A stretch of 64,000 bases of DNA from Adiantum capillus-veneris (lineage: Eukaryota; Streptophyta; Polypodiopsida; Polypodiales; Pteridaceae): assembly GCA_014529385.2 (NCBI GenBank), contig CM043953.1, forward strand, positions 98,396,842 through 98,460,841. The letters run 5' to 3'. Positions within the stretch are counted from its first letter, which is position 1. Every line of letters begins with the position of its first letter. The position numbers and the translations under genes are program-made. Below the pieces are notes generated by a model, which saw only the letters and a list, made by a program, of their open reading frames with translations, did no database searches and had not been told where the DNA came from. Of the stretch, positions 14,652 to 27,779 are shown in pieces.

Positions 14652-15216
14652 TGGGGCCGAGTGAACTGTGGTGTCAGATCTATGATCAATTATAAACCTG
14701 TTTCCTAGAGGATGTGCTCTACCAATTAAAGATCCATTCGTATGACAAAATCTTGGAACTGCAACAAGAAATCACCATTTTTTGCTTCCCTCATGAAAGG
14801 ACGTCCTAAGATCATCTCAGATGCCATAGTGTGCTTGGAGGAATCCATAACAATGAAGGTAACTCTTAATTTATGTCCAAAGACCTTGATCTAGCATCCC
14901 AATAGGTTTAACAATAGACCCATTGGCCATATTCACTACAATGGTTGTGGGCGCAAGGTGAGGTCTTCCCATAGTTTCCCATCAAGTTTTAGTCACAATG
15001 CTAACCCCAATGCCACCATCAAGGATTCCCTTCACAGTTAATCCCTTAGTAGTGATTTGTATGGTCACATTGGATTCATCACCCTAAAAGTATTGTCCCA
15101 ATTTGTTAATATGTATTTCTATAACAAGGTTCTCATCTAGGTTGAGTTATGAAGTGTTCCTCCTCTATTGGCATCTCCTCAGCTCCATCCATCTGTGCAA
15201 ATTGTGGTAGCCCAAA
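14652..15216 (-). pseudogene. G1 aspartic protease remnant
   Basis: This interval matches the intact protease frame of G2 (47276-47839) and the G3 protease (61740-62280), including the Leu-Gly-Gln-Tyr stretch and the I-L-G-R-P-F-like end. In G1 it has no open frame: small indels and stops break it. It lies between gag and the W-V-P-K frame, as in the relatives. Confidence 0.65.
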
Positions 15217-18200
15217 CTATAGTTCTCCATTGAGGAAGGCTCGAAGAGCTGAGACTAGCTCAGGGTCTTTATATAGTTTGGACATGATGGTGGTTCTATC
15301 TTTTGAAGACATAAAATCCATCAATTTGGCAATGTTTAACGACACCTTTTGGGTCTCAGCCCCTTGACGTGGGGAAGATGGGATCTCCATTTCTTTGATA
15401 GGATCAGGTAGTCCCTCTGTAAACATTCTTTCCATCAAGAAGTGAGTACGCCCACTTTCCCATGACTTTAAGTCACTTTCTTCTTGGATGACACTAGGTA
15501 TGGCTAAGGGTCTATGGACTTGGTGAGGTTGTTGTTGTCTAGGAAACATTGTATCTATAATTTGGATCTGCCTAGGTGCTGGTTCTAGATCCCTTTGGGT
15601 ATCTTCTACCAAACTCCTAAATTGCTTAACTCGCTCGATCTCCTCTGTAGGGTTTGGATAAGTTCCTATCTTCTTCTTGGATCCTAGCCATTGTGGCTCA
15701 TAAAGATCTTCCTTGTTGGTTTCTATCTTAGTGATTGTTTTGGTCTCCATGGTTTCACCTGAATTAGAATCCTCTTCAGCGTCGTTCATATATACGGGGT
15801 CATCACCAGTCCCTATGTTGGTCTTTGATCCGGGGTCTGACTTCGCTACTTTTGCGATCTCTTCCTTCATGTTTTTTTTTTTTTGAGATTGAGCAACTGA
15901 TGCCGTGTCTCTTTCCTCAAGAATATAATTTTGTTTTTGGAGCATCGATTGTGTGAGTACGTTTACTGGTACCACAGGTGTACTTTGTGATGGCTCCTCG
16001 GTAGCTTCAATCAAGTTTAATGGCGTGATCTTCGGTGCATTTGGATTATTTGGACATTGGGCAATCAAATGATCTATGCGACATCGATTACACATGAGCA
16101 TCGGCATTGTAGACATGCTCGCTTGATTGGTTTGCATTAGTGTGGCTTTCTTTTGTAGCCTAATAGGACACTCGGCCACACGATGTGGACCTCCACACTC
16201 ATAGCATTGAAGAGGTGGTCTTTTAGTAGTGTAATTGATATTTTGGCCTCTTGGAGGAAGAGCAGCTACTTGATAGACAGGTTTGACTTGTCCCCAATAG
16301 TCCTCCATGTAATATTGTAGAGTTTCTTCAAGCACATCCATCCCATAGGTAATAGTAGGGTCTATATCCTCCACAGCCTTCCAAACAAGCTATAGATGAC
16401 TCACAACCCACTTGATTCACTAAAGTGATTGTCGGATATGGTGGTTGCGCTCCTAGCACAGGAGATGGTAAGGGTGTTGTTTGAACAACATTTTGTGCCC
16501 TAGGGACCATGTGTTGTGAAGTTTGTTCAAGAGGTGGGACCGGCATCAATGCAGGCACTTGAGGTGTGTCTGTCCACGCTAAGGTTGGTCTATTGGCCAT
16601 CGCGTGCTTAAATGCTGTGCAATCCTTACCTTGATGACCATACCTCCCACAGGCATTGAAGTTCCCATTGAATTTTACCCCAAAAGTAGGGCATTTAGTG
16701 GTACTATGCAGTCCATAGCACACTGAGCACCATTGTTGCTCCCTTTTTGGATACATATCATTGTTTTGCGGAGCACGATTATCTCTAAGACTCTCTTGAA
16801 TGGCCTTGGCGAGATCTGCTAAAGTCATCTCATATATCTTTGGCTCCTCGCAATAGGCTTTAGGGTCATTGGCTAATGCCTCGATGCTTGCGAGCTAGTA
16901 GATTTAGGCTCAACACACACTCTTTTTCCTTGAATCATTAAATTATCCTCCAATTGGATCACGTTGGTGGCGACTGCTTCCCAACTGGTGATACCTCTAA
17001 TGAATAGGGCTTTGTAGATATCCTCATGTCGTAATCCCCTAATCAATCTATCAAGCAATTGATTATTATTGAAGCGCTCATTTGGATTACAACGAGAATT
17101 CAAATGCTTTAAGTGACTAATAAAGTCTGTCACCGACTCTCCTTCCTCTCCTTGGGCTTTCTAGAGCTGAGAGGCTACACCCCAAAGCACTCCCTCTCGT
17201 ATATATTCTTTTAAGAATAGTCTCCTAACACTAGGATAATTTGTTTTTTCTTCCACCCTTAGGGTTCTATACCAATCCCAAGGCCTTTCCACTTAAGGTT
17301 AGGCTTAAAGCGTTACTGTTATGCAGGTCATTGTGTTCTCCTAGAGAATCACATATTCAAACACTTCGATATGCTTTCTCACATCGCCATCTCCACTAAA
17401 TTTTTGTGTGAGCTTGGCTGTTTGTACTGCATTACTTCTAGGCTCTCTATCAGGCATGTTACGCATATTCTCAGCGATAGATCGATCGATAGCTTGATAA
17501 AATGTTGCCAATTCACCTAAGTGAGCAGGCATCATGGGTGAAGGCGCTCCAGAGACTACATGTGGAGTAGGTATTGGCATTGGGCTTGGCGCATAGGAAG
17601 CCCTTGCGTTCCACGTTTCTTACGGTGTTGTGCCATGTGGCGGCCCAAAGTCATGTGTGTGGCCCTAGGCATAGCAGACGTCGGATGTGACATGCTAATA
17701 CTAGCCGGTATGGTCCCATGGAAATAAGAACTTGGGTATTGTGGTTGTGGAGCTTAGGTAGTTGAAACAATGGGAGGGGTAGGGGCTACATGAGTACGAG
17801 GACCCATGGGTGCATACAATTGGTACACACTTGTAGGTACTATTGCAGACATTGAGCTACCATGTAGTGGTGCTTTACTAACAAATGAGGTCTATGGAGT
17901 GTTTCTTGGCATGCCCATCATTGGGGTAGGCATGGTAGCCATGGCGTCATCGAGGGAAAGATGAGCTAGACTTGGAAAAGTAAAGCTATCACTGGTGGGC
18001 TCAGATTGCACTGAGACCCCAGGCGAAACAACATATGGGGGATCCATCGGACTTACCGAGGGAGTCTCCATTTGCGATAAGGTTGGTTGTTTAGCCTTCC
18101 TTGTATCCAAGAATCTCATGAGACCCGTTGAAGGCATGTGGATCCCCTTGTTCTATCTCTCTAGGTCAATATCCCTATGGATGACCTCACAAACTCTTTG

Positions 18201-18859
18201 TTGTTGATCCTCCACACTAGTAGCACCCGTTGTGGATTGTACGACATCTAACCAACCCACATGATAGGTGTGACTTGTGTATATGTCAGTTAGAGTTTCC
18301 ATTTGTAGTTCGTACTCCCAGTTCTCATTTAAGAACGGTCCATCTAGGCTTGAGGTGCTAGGGGTGTCCTTTGAACTAGATGCAATGTGGCTCTCTATGG
18401 GTTGACCCTTAGTGGTCGCTAATTCAGGAGCACTTGTTTGCTCTCCTAGAAAGGATATTGACATAGGGGCTTTCGCTTTTAACTCTCTTCGTTGCTCCGC
18501 CTTGCATAAGCTCTCAATTTCCTTTTCCCTAGCCGCGATGATATATCACTCAACATCTTGCACTTTGGCAAGGCTTCTACCATCAGGTAATATGACCTCG
18601 GAGGGGAATAGCTCTGAAGAGTCAGGGGGTGCAGTGATGGAATATTCACGTGCACACTCTCTAAGAGCATAGGGTCTATGTTGGTCATGAATGGCAAATC
18701 TACCCCCTCACTTACATCGTTAGCTCCATGTTCGGAGCGAGTGGCTCTACTAAAGGTTTCCTTCAAGCGGCTAAGCACGCTGGGCCCGGACCGCGAGCCC
18801 ATGGCATGCATGTCTTGGCTTGAGCTATCAAGATTAGGCATTGGGAAACCCTCCATCAT
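15217..18859 (-). pseudogene. gag: G1 gag, broken into several frames
   Basis: Reading from 18859 down, the pieces are 18859-18479, 18464-17892, 17580-17341, 17133-16873, 16828-16328 and 16374-15217. Order and sequence follow G3 gag (58690-61143): an N-terminal region with MLLESVHVNI, a proline-rich middle, the capsid core (FISHLKHLNSRCNPNERF) and zinc-knuckle-like clusters (CSVCYGLH, CGRYGHQGKDC, CYECGGPHRVAEC). Frame comparison shows at least four frameshifts, so no full-length gag can be made. The C-terminal piece (385 codons) reaches EL of FLNGEL before the protease. Confidence 0.8.
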
Positions 18860-19765
18860 GTTGTAGTCAGAGGAAGAGTCACTAGCCGCTATGATTGGGT
18901 CTTGGTTTGTACTACCTGGGGTCCCCCGCCGAGGGCCCAGAACCTAAGGTGGGTGGATATTGAGAACTAGCGTAAGTCAAAATGCTCTCTAGTTTCTTGG
19001 CGTCTAGCACACGACCAGAGTGCAGATGCATGTGCCTTTGGCACCTTACAGGCGCCGGTGAATAACCTCGAAGGTTAACCGCTTACTTTTTTAGGCGTCC
19101 GTTTTCACTCATTTTTTGATGTTTTTTAATGATCAGTTTTTGGATTAGAGTGTGTGATAGGTCGAAACAAGCGTATCGCTCAAGGAATAGTGGTGTGCTT
19201 TACAGCACAGTGTTCGGTTACCCGAAGCTCCATTGGTCATAAAAAAGGTCGACTTTTACCTATGTGTGAGGCTAAAATACGTAATTTTAAAAGGGAATTG
19301 AGGCTTGAGCTTGAGCGTAGGCTTGGGCTTGGGTCTGGGGGATATTTCTGATCTCGGTCCTACCTTAAATTTTTTTTTAAAAATTTGTTGGGAAAAGGTC
19401 GCCGCAGCCGCGCTGTGCGTGCGAGCACGCACACACCTAACCTACCTACTTACAACTAATACAGCTACTGCTACACACTAACACACTACTACAACAACTC
19501 CTTAGCTAACAGAACTACTTACTGTACTTTACACATAACTAACATTATGGATCTACTACCTTAATCCTAACACCTTATCACAGAGAAAACACAGTACCTT
19601 TCAACACCTTATTAACAAAAAAAACACAGTACCTTTAACAAAACAATACACATCAGCAAAACAAATTACTTCTCAACACACAAACCTTCCTTCTCTACCT
19701 TTCCTACAATTTCAAATGCTCCACAAAGTAGCATAGAGTACTACTCAAGCTTAATGCAAGGCATT
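18860..19765 (-). other. G1 5' leader between primer site and gag
   Basis: About 0.9 kb, without a long ORF. Its middle (about 19092-19400) matches G2 leader sequence at 51294-51680. G3 lacks most of it, with only about 300 bp between primer site and gag homology. A T-rich/A-rich stretch at about 19368-19388 corresponds to the place where G2 carries (TA)25. Confidence 0.65.
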
Positions 19766-19782
19766 TCCCCGGCAGCGGTGCA
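19766..19782 (-). promoter_or_regulatory. G1 primer-binding site, degraded tRNA-Asp type
   Basis: On the minus strand TGCACCGCTGCCGGGGA follows the 5' LTR. It differs by two substitutions and one missing base from the perfect tRNA-Asp site of G2 (51972-51989). Its place beside the LTR supports the minus orientation of G1. Confidence 0.8.
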
Positions 19783-19789
19783 AAAAATA

Positions 19790-20518
<729 letters not shown>

Positions 20519-22658
20519 CTGGACTCAATAGCTGTCAGGATCACAGGAGTTTGTTGACCCACAATAAACTACGAGGTTGTTGAGGGAGGCATATGTTGTG
20601 TTGCTTATTGCACACGATCCTCCCTTTCCTTCACTGTATCATTGTGTACATTTTCTTTGTTTGGAGGGAAGGAGCCCTTGCCATACTCCAAGAACCACAA
20701 GGTACTCGTGTACACAACTTTCTTGAAGCTATGTGCTAGTTGCATGGGGTGAAAATGCAGTACATGCTCTTCTTATCTAGAAACATATATAGACTTCTCA
20801 ATGTTGAAGTTACGCTTATTTAACCATCTGAAACAATTATAAGTTTTGTAATCATTTAAAAGAACTTGTTAGTATGGCCCCATTGAATTGTACCTACCTG
20901 CATAGACACCTTTTCCTGACATATGCCAATACCTTGTTCACCTCGGTTGATGCTCCTTTCTTCATTAGTCCAAGCTTTTAAGCAAAGGACTTAGCGCTAT
21001 GTTGTTTCTTGGCATCTTCCAAGAATGAGTCAAGGTTTGCACCTTCAATCGGTTTCAAATGAATACTCTTAACTGAATTATAGATGTTTTGGGCCTCCCT
21101 TTCAATTAATGACCACAAAACCTCGATCTATAACCACTCTCAAAAGACAGTTGATTTGCTTGATTCACAAAATGGCTTAGGTTATAGAAGTTGTTAAATT
21201 CCACAAATCTTTTAAGGTTTAATGCATTATCGGTTTGAGGGATGTCGAAAATCTTCATATTAGGAGGATCACTGGAAGCCATAGCCCACAGAAAGTAAGT
21301 CTTCTTTCTCGGAAGGAGGTCTACGTGAACCAATCCGTAGGATTTCTCTTCTTGAACCCACTTTGTCCGGGAGTTCCATTTGATTGTTTGCAAATTCCTG
21401 CATATCCAAAATCAAAACCAAACTCCATGATAGTATATACAATTTGTAAATCTAGCAATCATAACAAACTTCCACCAATCGTCTCTGGGGGTTGGGTCAA
21501 CAATGACCAAAGCATGTTTTGTCATTCTTTGAGAAGGGTCCTCCATTCAAAGTATGTTTTTTTATTATGGGCTTGAAACTTTGATGGAATTATTGACTCC
21601 TTTTCAGCCATAATATTCATTAGGACCAAAGCATACTTGTCCTACGCACAACACTAATGTTTCTTTTAATCACCGCATGGGTGCTTCATATGATTTTTGA
21701 GGTCTTTAATAGTCCAAGAATGATGTCCCTCACAGGATGTAATGGTTGTGAAATTACAACCACGGGAACATTGTACCATGTGTAATTTCCAACTCTTTTG
21801 TCTATGTTTGCCTGCATACAACTATAGACAACACATGGTAGCTTAGACATGATAGATTCTTTAGAAGCTAGTCCCATTGCACACACCATCCACAACATGT
21901 ATGTGTAAGACGTGGCCATGAAACCTGTGTTTTTTTAATCTACAAAGCGTGGAAATCAAAGGCATAGTTATATATTACTTGCTTAATTGCAAACAATGCC
22001 TCAATAAACAAAGTGTAACATACTTGTTTATACGTATCACTATGATTAGCATATCTAGATTATTTGAGGAGTTCACAATCACTAGCTCAATTTGAACTCT
22101 AAGGTGCAGATTAATGTCTCTCTTGTAAAGCAACACCTGATATTTGAAAAAAAAACTAACTATCAGAGGGATGCATCCATCTCTCTTACTACTCAAAATA
22201 TCTCACAATTTAAAACTGCTATGTTTCAAGACCCCCATCCATGCGGCCAATCTGTGGTTTCCATCCTACATGTATAGCATTTTCCTAGACAAGTCAACTC
22301 AACAAGTATCCTTAATCTCTTTTTCAAACTCATCATTCAATTCTTGCCACAAAGGATTCCATTTCTATATGTTTTGGTCGACGATGTCGATAGATGGGTA
22401 TCCTAGTGCATCCAATGAAAAAATAAAAGATACCTTTGGCTCATGATACCCTTCAAGCAAGAATGTGTCGGCCACGGGTTTCCATCGTTTGGGGTCCCAA
22501 CTCACTTGCCTTGCTTTTTCCAGCTTTGTTAGTCGACATAGTGGAATCCATGGCAATGAAGTCTCCTGCTTCTCCTAAATGTTTGAACAATGTCATAAAT
22601 CATAATTTACTTCAAATACGACTTCAATGAATTCTAAAAAATAAATAACCTTAGTTAA
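20519..22658 (-). pseudogene. Host sequence with decayed coding-like stretches, family unknown
   Basis: This continues the host sequence interrupted at 4040. On the minus strand several stretches look like former coding sequence: 22556-22365 (with SWDPKRWKPVADTFLLEGY), 21919-21686, 21393-21106 (with FVEFNNFYNLSHFV) and about 20750-20600 (with VVYTSTLWFLEYGKG). Stops and frame changes lie between them, and introns could account for some gaps. I do not recognise the family. An old DNA transposon gene or a lost host gene are both possible. Confidence 0.35.
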
Positions 22659-23520
22659 CACTAATTTTTATGTTTCTTTAGAGCTATTTTTGAAGAGAAT
22701 ATAAATGGCCCCTGCAAAGAAATCTAAAGTTGGAGATTTCTTGAGTTTATTTACGATGGTGAAGCATTTAGATGGGGACAAATTGAGTAGATGTCGAACT
22801 TAACCCATCTTCATGGAAGGAAGTTGCCATTGATGGGGGCTTTTCACAAGCCAAGCTCCCATACCCCTCTTCTCTCGTCCCCACCCCATGAAAACCCCCT
22901 CTTAGGGAGGGAGTGATAAAAGGCATTGGAAAAAGTAAGAAAAAAATAAAGTATGATTATGTAAATATATGAGAAAGGTAAAATAGGCCACCTCATGCCT
23001 GCGGGACAGCCCATCCCCACCTCGCCTCCTTTTTTCTTCACTATTGCCCCGCCGTGTGTCCCTTTTCCTCTCCTCCACTCAAAAGGTCAACCCCCTCTCT
23101 CTTCCCCTTGTCCTTTCTCCTTTCTCTCTCCCCTCAAGCTACCCCACCTCTCACCAATAATGCATTCTAACTCACCAATAATGCACCCTAACTCACATGC
23201 AACTTACCCTATCTTCCAAAATAGTATACCCCACCCCCCCTTTCTCTCTCCTATCATATCCCATGACCCAAATACCCCCCCCTCTCTCTAAAGGGCGCCA
23301 TGTCTCTTGTCTTGTAGCTAAATAACCTCCCCCACACTCACACACATTCAGTTTCACTGAAAAAGGTGCCCACAGACCCATCCCCACCCGGTGGTTACCT
23401 GATTCTTCTTGTGTTCACACTCATCTGCACACAGATTCACCTCTGAACACACTCCCCTCTCTCCCCTCTTGTAATTACTTTATTCTCCATGTCACCTCTC
23501 ACTTTTTTTCATCAACCCAT

Positions 23521-23712
23521 TGAAGGAGTACGAGCGGAAGTGCGACGCAAGAGAGAGTGCGAGAAGAAGAGCACGACGATATGGTGAACTCGCTCTACTG
23601 TAATGTGTAGAGCATAGTGAGTTCTTATTAGGTTTTTACAAAAGAATATGTGTACATACCTGGAGGCCCGCCCACTTACCTGGTCGACCACATTGGGCTT
23701 TATACCCCAACA
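23521..23712 (-). repeat. C1 3' LTR
   Basis: 192 bp, minus orientation, starting TGTTGGGGTATAAAG on the minus strand. The partner is 28875-29066 with one mismatch. The polypurine tract lies at about 23713-23723. Confidence 0.95.
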
Positions 23713-23801
23713 ACCTCCCACTTAAAGTCCAATGTGGTACTTTAAGTGTGAGAGAAGCTACTATACAGTCTAATATACAAGAGATGTAGAGAAGTGATGT
23801 A

Positions 23802-25409
23802 CTACCCTACACCTAACTGCTTGCGAAAATGCGCAAAGCTCTCTGAGGAAAGTCCTTTTGTAAGTAGATCAGCAGGATTTTCTGTGGTGTGAACTTTGAC
23901 AAGCTGAAGTTGCTTATCCTCGAGCATTTCCCTGATGAAATGATACTTCACATCCACATGCTTTGTCTTTGAGTGATAAACTGGATTGCGAGCCAATTGT
24001 ATAGCACTTTGACTATCACAATATAACACAGGCATCTCTTCTTTGATTCCCAAGTCTGTTACTAGTCGATTAAGCCAAATTGATTCTTTGCATGCCTCTG
24101 ATGCTGCAACATATTCAGCCTCTGTAGTAGACTGAGTAACACAATCTTGTAATCTAGAACGCCATGATACTGCTCCACCAGCCAATGTAAAGACATACCC
24201 TGACGTAGATCTTCGGTTGTCTAAGTCACCTGCATAATCTGAGTCTGTAAAACCCTTTACACTTAGCTCCTGACTCCCATAGCATATACGCATACTCTTT
24301 GTAGCTTTCAGGTATCTCAATATTCCTTTCACTGCCTCCCAATGTTTCTTGCTTGGGTTTGACATGTATCGACTTACTACTCCCACTGCAAATGCAATGT
24401 CTGGGCGAGTAGCAATCATTGCATACATCAAACTACCCATTGCAGACGCATATGGAATCTTATCCATTTCAGCCTGTTCTTCCTCAGACACAGGACAATC
24501 TTGTTTGCTAAGTTTCACATATGGTGGCAATGGAACACTCAATGCCTTTCCCTTCTCCATATTGAAACGTTGCAAAACCTTGTCAATATACTCTGTTTGA
24601 GATAACCAAATGATCTTCTTTGATCTGTCTCTCTCAATGCGCATACCAAGTATATGACTTGCCTCACCCATGTCTTTCATGTCAAACGATTTTGCCATCT
24701 TTGACTTCAAAGCTGAAATTTCTTCCAAGTGCTTGCCAGCAATCAACATGTCATCCACATACAAAATAAGGATCAACCAACTACCATCCTTAGCCTTCTT
24801 TGTATATAGACAGTGATCGAACTCACTACGTTTGTAGCCTTGAGAAAGCATAAACTTGTGGAATTTATGGTACCATGCCCTCGGTGATTGTTTTAAGCCA
24901 TAAAGACTCTTTAACAACTGGCATACCCAATCTTCCTTGCCTTTCTCAACAAACCCTTCTGGCTGCTGCATGTAAATTTCCATATCTAAATCACCATGCA
25001 AGAACGCTGTCTTGACATCCATTTGGTGCAACACCAAATCTAATATGGCAACCAATGCAAGAAAGCATCTCAATGTAGTCATTTTGACCACCGGAGAGAA
25101 GACTTCATCAAAGTCAATGCCTTGTTCTTGCTTAAAGCCCTTGGCAACAAGCCTTGCTTTGTACTTTGGCTGACTATCATGAGCGGTGATCTTATACTTG
25201 TAAACCCATTTACAAGGTAGAGCCTTTTTGCCCCGTGGTAATTTAACTAGCTTCCATGTCTGGTTTTTATGCAGAGCTGTCATCTCTGACTGCATGGCCA
25301 ATTGCCAATTCCCGGAGTCCTTCATTTGCACTGCTTCCTTGTAACATGAAGGCTCATTGCAATCAGTCAACATGACATAGTTCATAGATGGAACAAACCT
25401 ACCAGGAGG
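23802..25409 (-). pseudogene. pol: C1 pol C-terminal part: reverse transcriptase and RNase H
   Basis: 527 codons from the first ATG (25385), in the same frame as the upstream part and separated from it by TGA at 25410-25412. The RT shows KARLVAKGF, TAFLHGDLDMEIYM and the catalytic LYVDDMLIAG. RNase H shows DSDYAGDLDNRRSTSGY, TEAEY and HVDVKYHF. The end NPADLLTKG is typical for Copia polyproteins. This half has no other lesion that I can see. Alone it lacks gag, protease and integrase. The family normally makes one polyprotein, so the upstream stops should block it. Confidence 0.93.
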
Positions 25410-27188
25410 TCACGTGACACGTCCAGATCTACGCACAATAGGTGGCTCAGGCTCAGCCACAACCTGTGGTTCCACTCTATCTTGTCCTTGCTCCTCTTGA
25501 GCCCCGACATTTTGTCTTGCACGTGCAGGTCCATCTTCTTGGAAGACAACTCTTCTAATCTCCTCAACCCTCTCTGGTTTAGAATGATATTTGGATTCAT
25601 TAAAGTGAACATCATTGCTGCGGACAACCTTTCTGGATTCGGGATCCCAAAGTCTGTACCCCATCTCACCAGAATTACCATAGCCTAGAAAGATGCACTT
25701 TCTACTCTTTGGCTCAAGTTTGTTCCTAAATTCCTTTGGAACGTGAATATTTGCCTCACAGCCAAAGACTCTGAGATGCTTGTATGAGGGCATTTTGCCT
25801 GACCATACCATCTCTGGCACTGAATCCTTAGGCAAAACCTTGCTAGGAGATCTATTTACAAGATGAACAGCTGTTGATACAGCATCGGCCCAAAACCCAT
25901 TCGGCAGCTGTGCATTAGACAACATACTTCTGACCTTCTCTTGTATGGTCCTATTCATCCTCTCAGCAACACCATTTTGAGGAGGATTGTAAGGAGAAGT
26001 AAGTTCACGTTTTATACCTTTTGACTCACAAAAGTCCTGAAAGGCCTTTGAAACATACTCTCCACCATTGTCAGTGCGTAAGCATTTAAGCTTCTTGCCA
26101 CTCTGATTCTCCACAAGTGTCACAAACGTTTTGAAAACACTAAACGCTTCATCCTTGTGATTGAGAAAGTAAACCCATACTTTCCTCGAGTAATCATCTA
26201 TAAATGTCATAAAGTAAGAAGCTCCCCCTAGAGATAGGTTAGGCATAGGTTCACACAGATCACTATGAACAAGTGCCAACTGTGTATCTCTTCTACTGCT
26301 TCTATGCTTATGTGGCTGCTGTGTTTGCTTACCATACAGAAAATGTTCACAAAATTCAAAATCATTAAATGAAAAGCCAGGCAAATAACCAGAACGAGAC
26401 AAGATTTCCATTCCCTTCTTGGACATATGTCCTAACCGGCTATGCCACAAAGAAACGTTCGGCTGCTCGGTTACATTGATTAAATTTTTAGAGACATTTG
26501 ATACATAAATCATGTAAAGTCCTCCAGACTTTACTCCATGTGCTACTGTCATAGAGCCCTTGGATATCTTCCACATGTTCTGTCCAAAAGTGGTGACGTA
26601 GCCAGCATCATCAAGTAAACCTATGCTGATCAGGCTCTTTGTAATTGCGGGAACATGTCTCACATTCTTCAGCGTGAAAGAAGAGCGATTCTGAAACTTC
26701 AATTGAACATCTCCAACACCTAAGATCTCACATGTCTGCCCATTGCCTAGCCGAACATGATCTTTAGTTGTCACATAAGAGGTAAACCACTCCTTGTTTG
26801 GAGACACATAAAGTGATGCCCCTGAGTCTATAATCCAGTCACTCAGTGCATTTCCATCAGATGCTGTAAGAAGAGCTGAGTCCATTGTATTCTTCAAGAG
26901 GTAGATGTCTCCTGACACTAGACTGTCATCCTCTACAACAGTGTTTGTCACATTTATTTCTTGAATCTTCACTGAGGACTTGTTCTTCTCACCATGGTCT
27001 TCAGCTTTCTCTTTGCCTTTTTCTGCTTTCCATTCTCTGCAGTCTCTTTTCATGTGACCCTTCTTGCCACAATGGTAGCATTCTATGTCACTCTTGCCTT
27101 TAGTATTGCGGGACTTGCTACGAGACTGATTCCTCTTTCCACCTTTATACTTTTCTTTGGTCCTTCCCCTGACAACTAAGGCTGTTCC
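25410..27188 (-). pseudogene. pol: C1 middle part: zinc knuckle, protease, integrase
   Basis: In frame with gag, this part runs from the TAA at 27189 to the TGA at 25410. In order it shows the zinc knuckle CYHCGKKGHMKRDC, the protease active site WIIDSGAS, the integrase zinc-binding part LWHSRLGHMSKKG...CEHFLYGKQ, and the integrase core with D (HSDLCEPM), D (RTDNGGEY) and E (GVAERMNRT). In the HHCC finger the second Cys of C-x2-C is replaced by Phe (CEHF), and the usual Gly after HSDLC is Glu. Both changes would weaken integrase. The first ATG-started ORF begins at 27053, inside the zinc knuckle. Confidence 0.93.
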
Positions 27189-27779
27189 TTAACCTTTGTC
27201 CATTGTCTTTCTATTGGTTTCTTCAGTAAGCAGACTTCCTTCTACACCTGTTATGTTCAAACCATCTGGAGGTGCAGAATTACTCAAAGCTGTGCGAAAA
27301 GTGTCCCAACTTTCCGGCAATGTGATCAACAGGAACATAGCTCTAACAGGTTCATCAAACTTGACACCTTGAGCTGACAACTGACTATAGATTGTGTTGA
27401 ATTCATTCAGATGATTGGACATAGGTGTCCCTTCTTTCATCTTCAAGTCAACAAGCTTCTTAAGCCAGTATACCTGTGAAGCTGCACGCTTCTCATAAAG
27501 ATCACTCAGCTTTAACCATGCTTGATAAGCTGACATCTCGTCTGCTACATTGAAGTAAACGCTTTCTGCCAAAGTCAGCATAATGGTAGAAAGTGCCAAT
27601 TCATCCATTTCTCTCCATTCATCTTCGTCCATATCTTCTGGTTTTATCCCCTTGAGCTTTATAGGTTTTATCTGCTTCTTTTGTACCAACACGTGCCAAA
27701 TCTGCTTCTTCCACAATGGGAAATTGGTTCCATCCAGCTTCTTGATATTGTAAAGAGCAGTGTCCTGTGATCCAGCCAT
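27189..27779 (-). CDS. gag: C1 gag
   Basis: 196 codons. MAGSQDTALYNIKKLDGTNF at the start and WKKQIWHVL are the common opening of plant Copia gag. The capsid middle has AYQAWLKLSDLYEKR and LLITLPESWDTFRTAL. The frame ends at TAA (27189-27191), but the next codons continue gag in frame up to the zinc knuckle, so the stop cuts a longer polyprotein. A Gln codon changed by C-to-T is the simplest cause. Confidence 0.92.
   Translation of the reverse strand: MAGSQDTALYNIKKLDGTNFPLWKKQIWHVLVQKKQIKPIKLKGIKPEDMDEDEWREMDELALSTIMLTLAESVYFNVADEMSAYQAWLKLSDLYEKRAASQVYWLKKLVDLKMKEGTPMSNHLNEFNTIYSQLSAQGVKFDEPVRAMFLLITLPESWDTFRTALSNSAPPDGLNITGVEGSLLTEETNRKTMDKG

Noticed and set aside
22995-23291. Proline-rich ORF that recurs at 38922-39194
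   Set aside because: Both lie in the G4 LTRs upstream of the TATA box. The similarity is LTR identity and not gene conservation.
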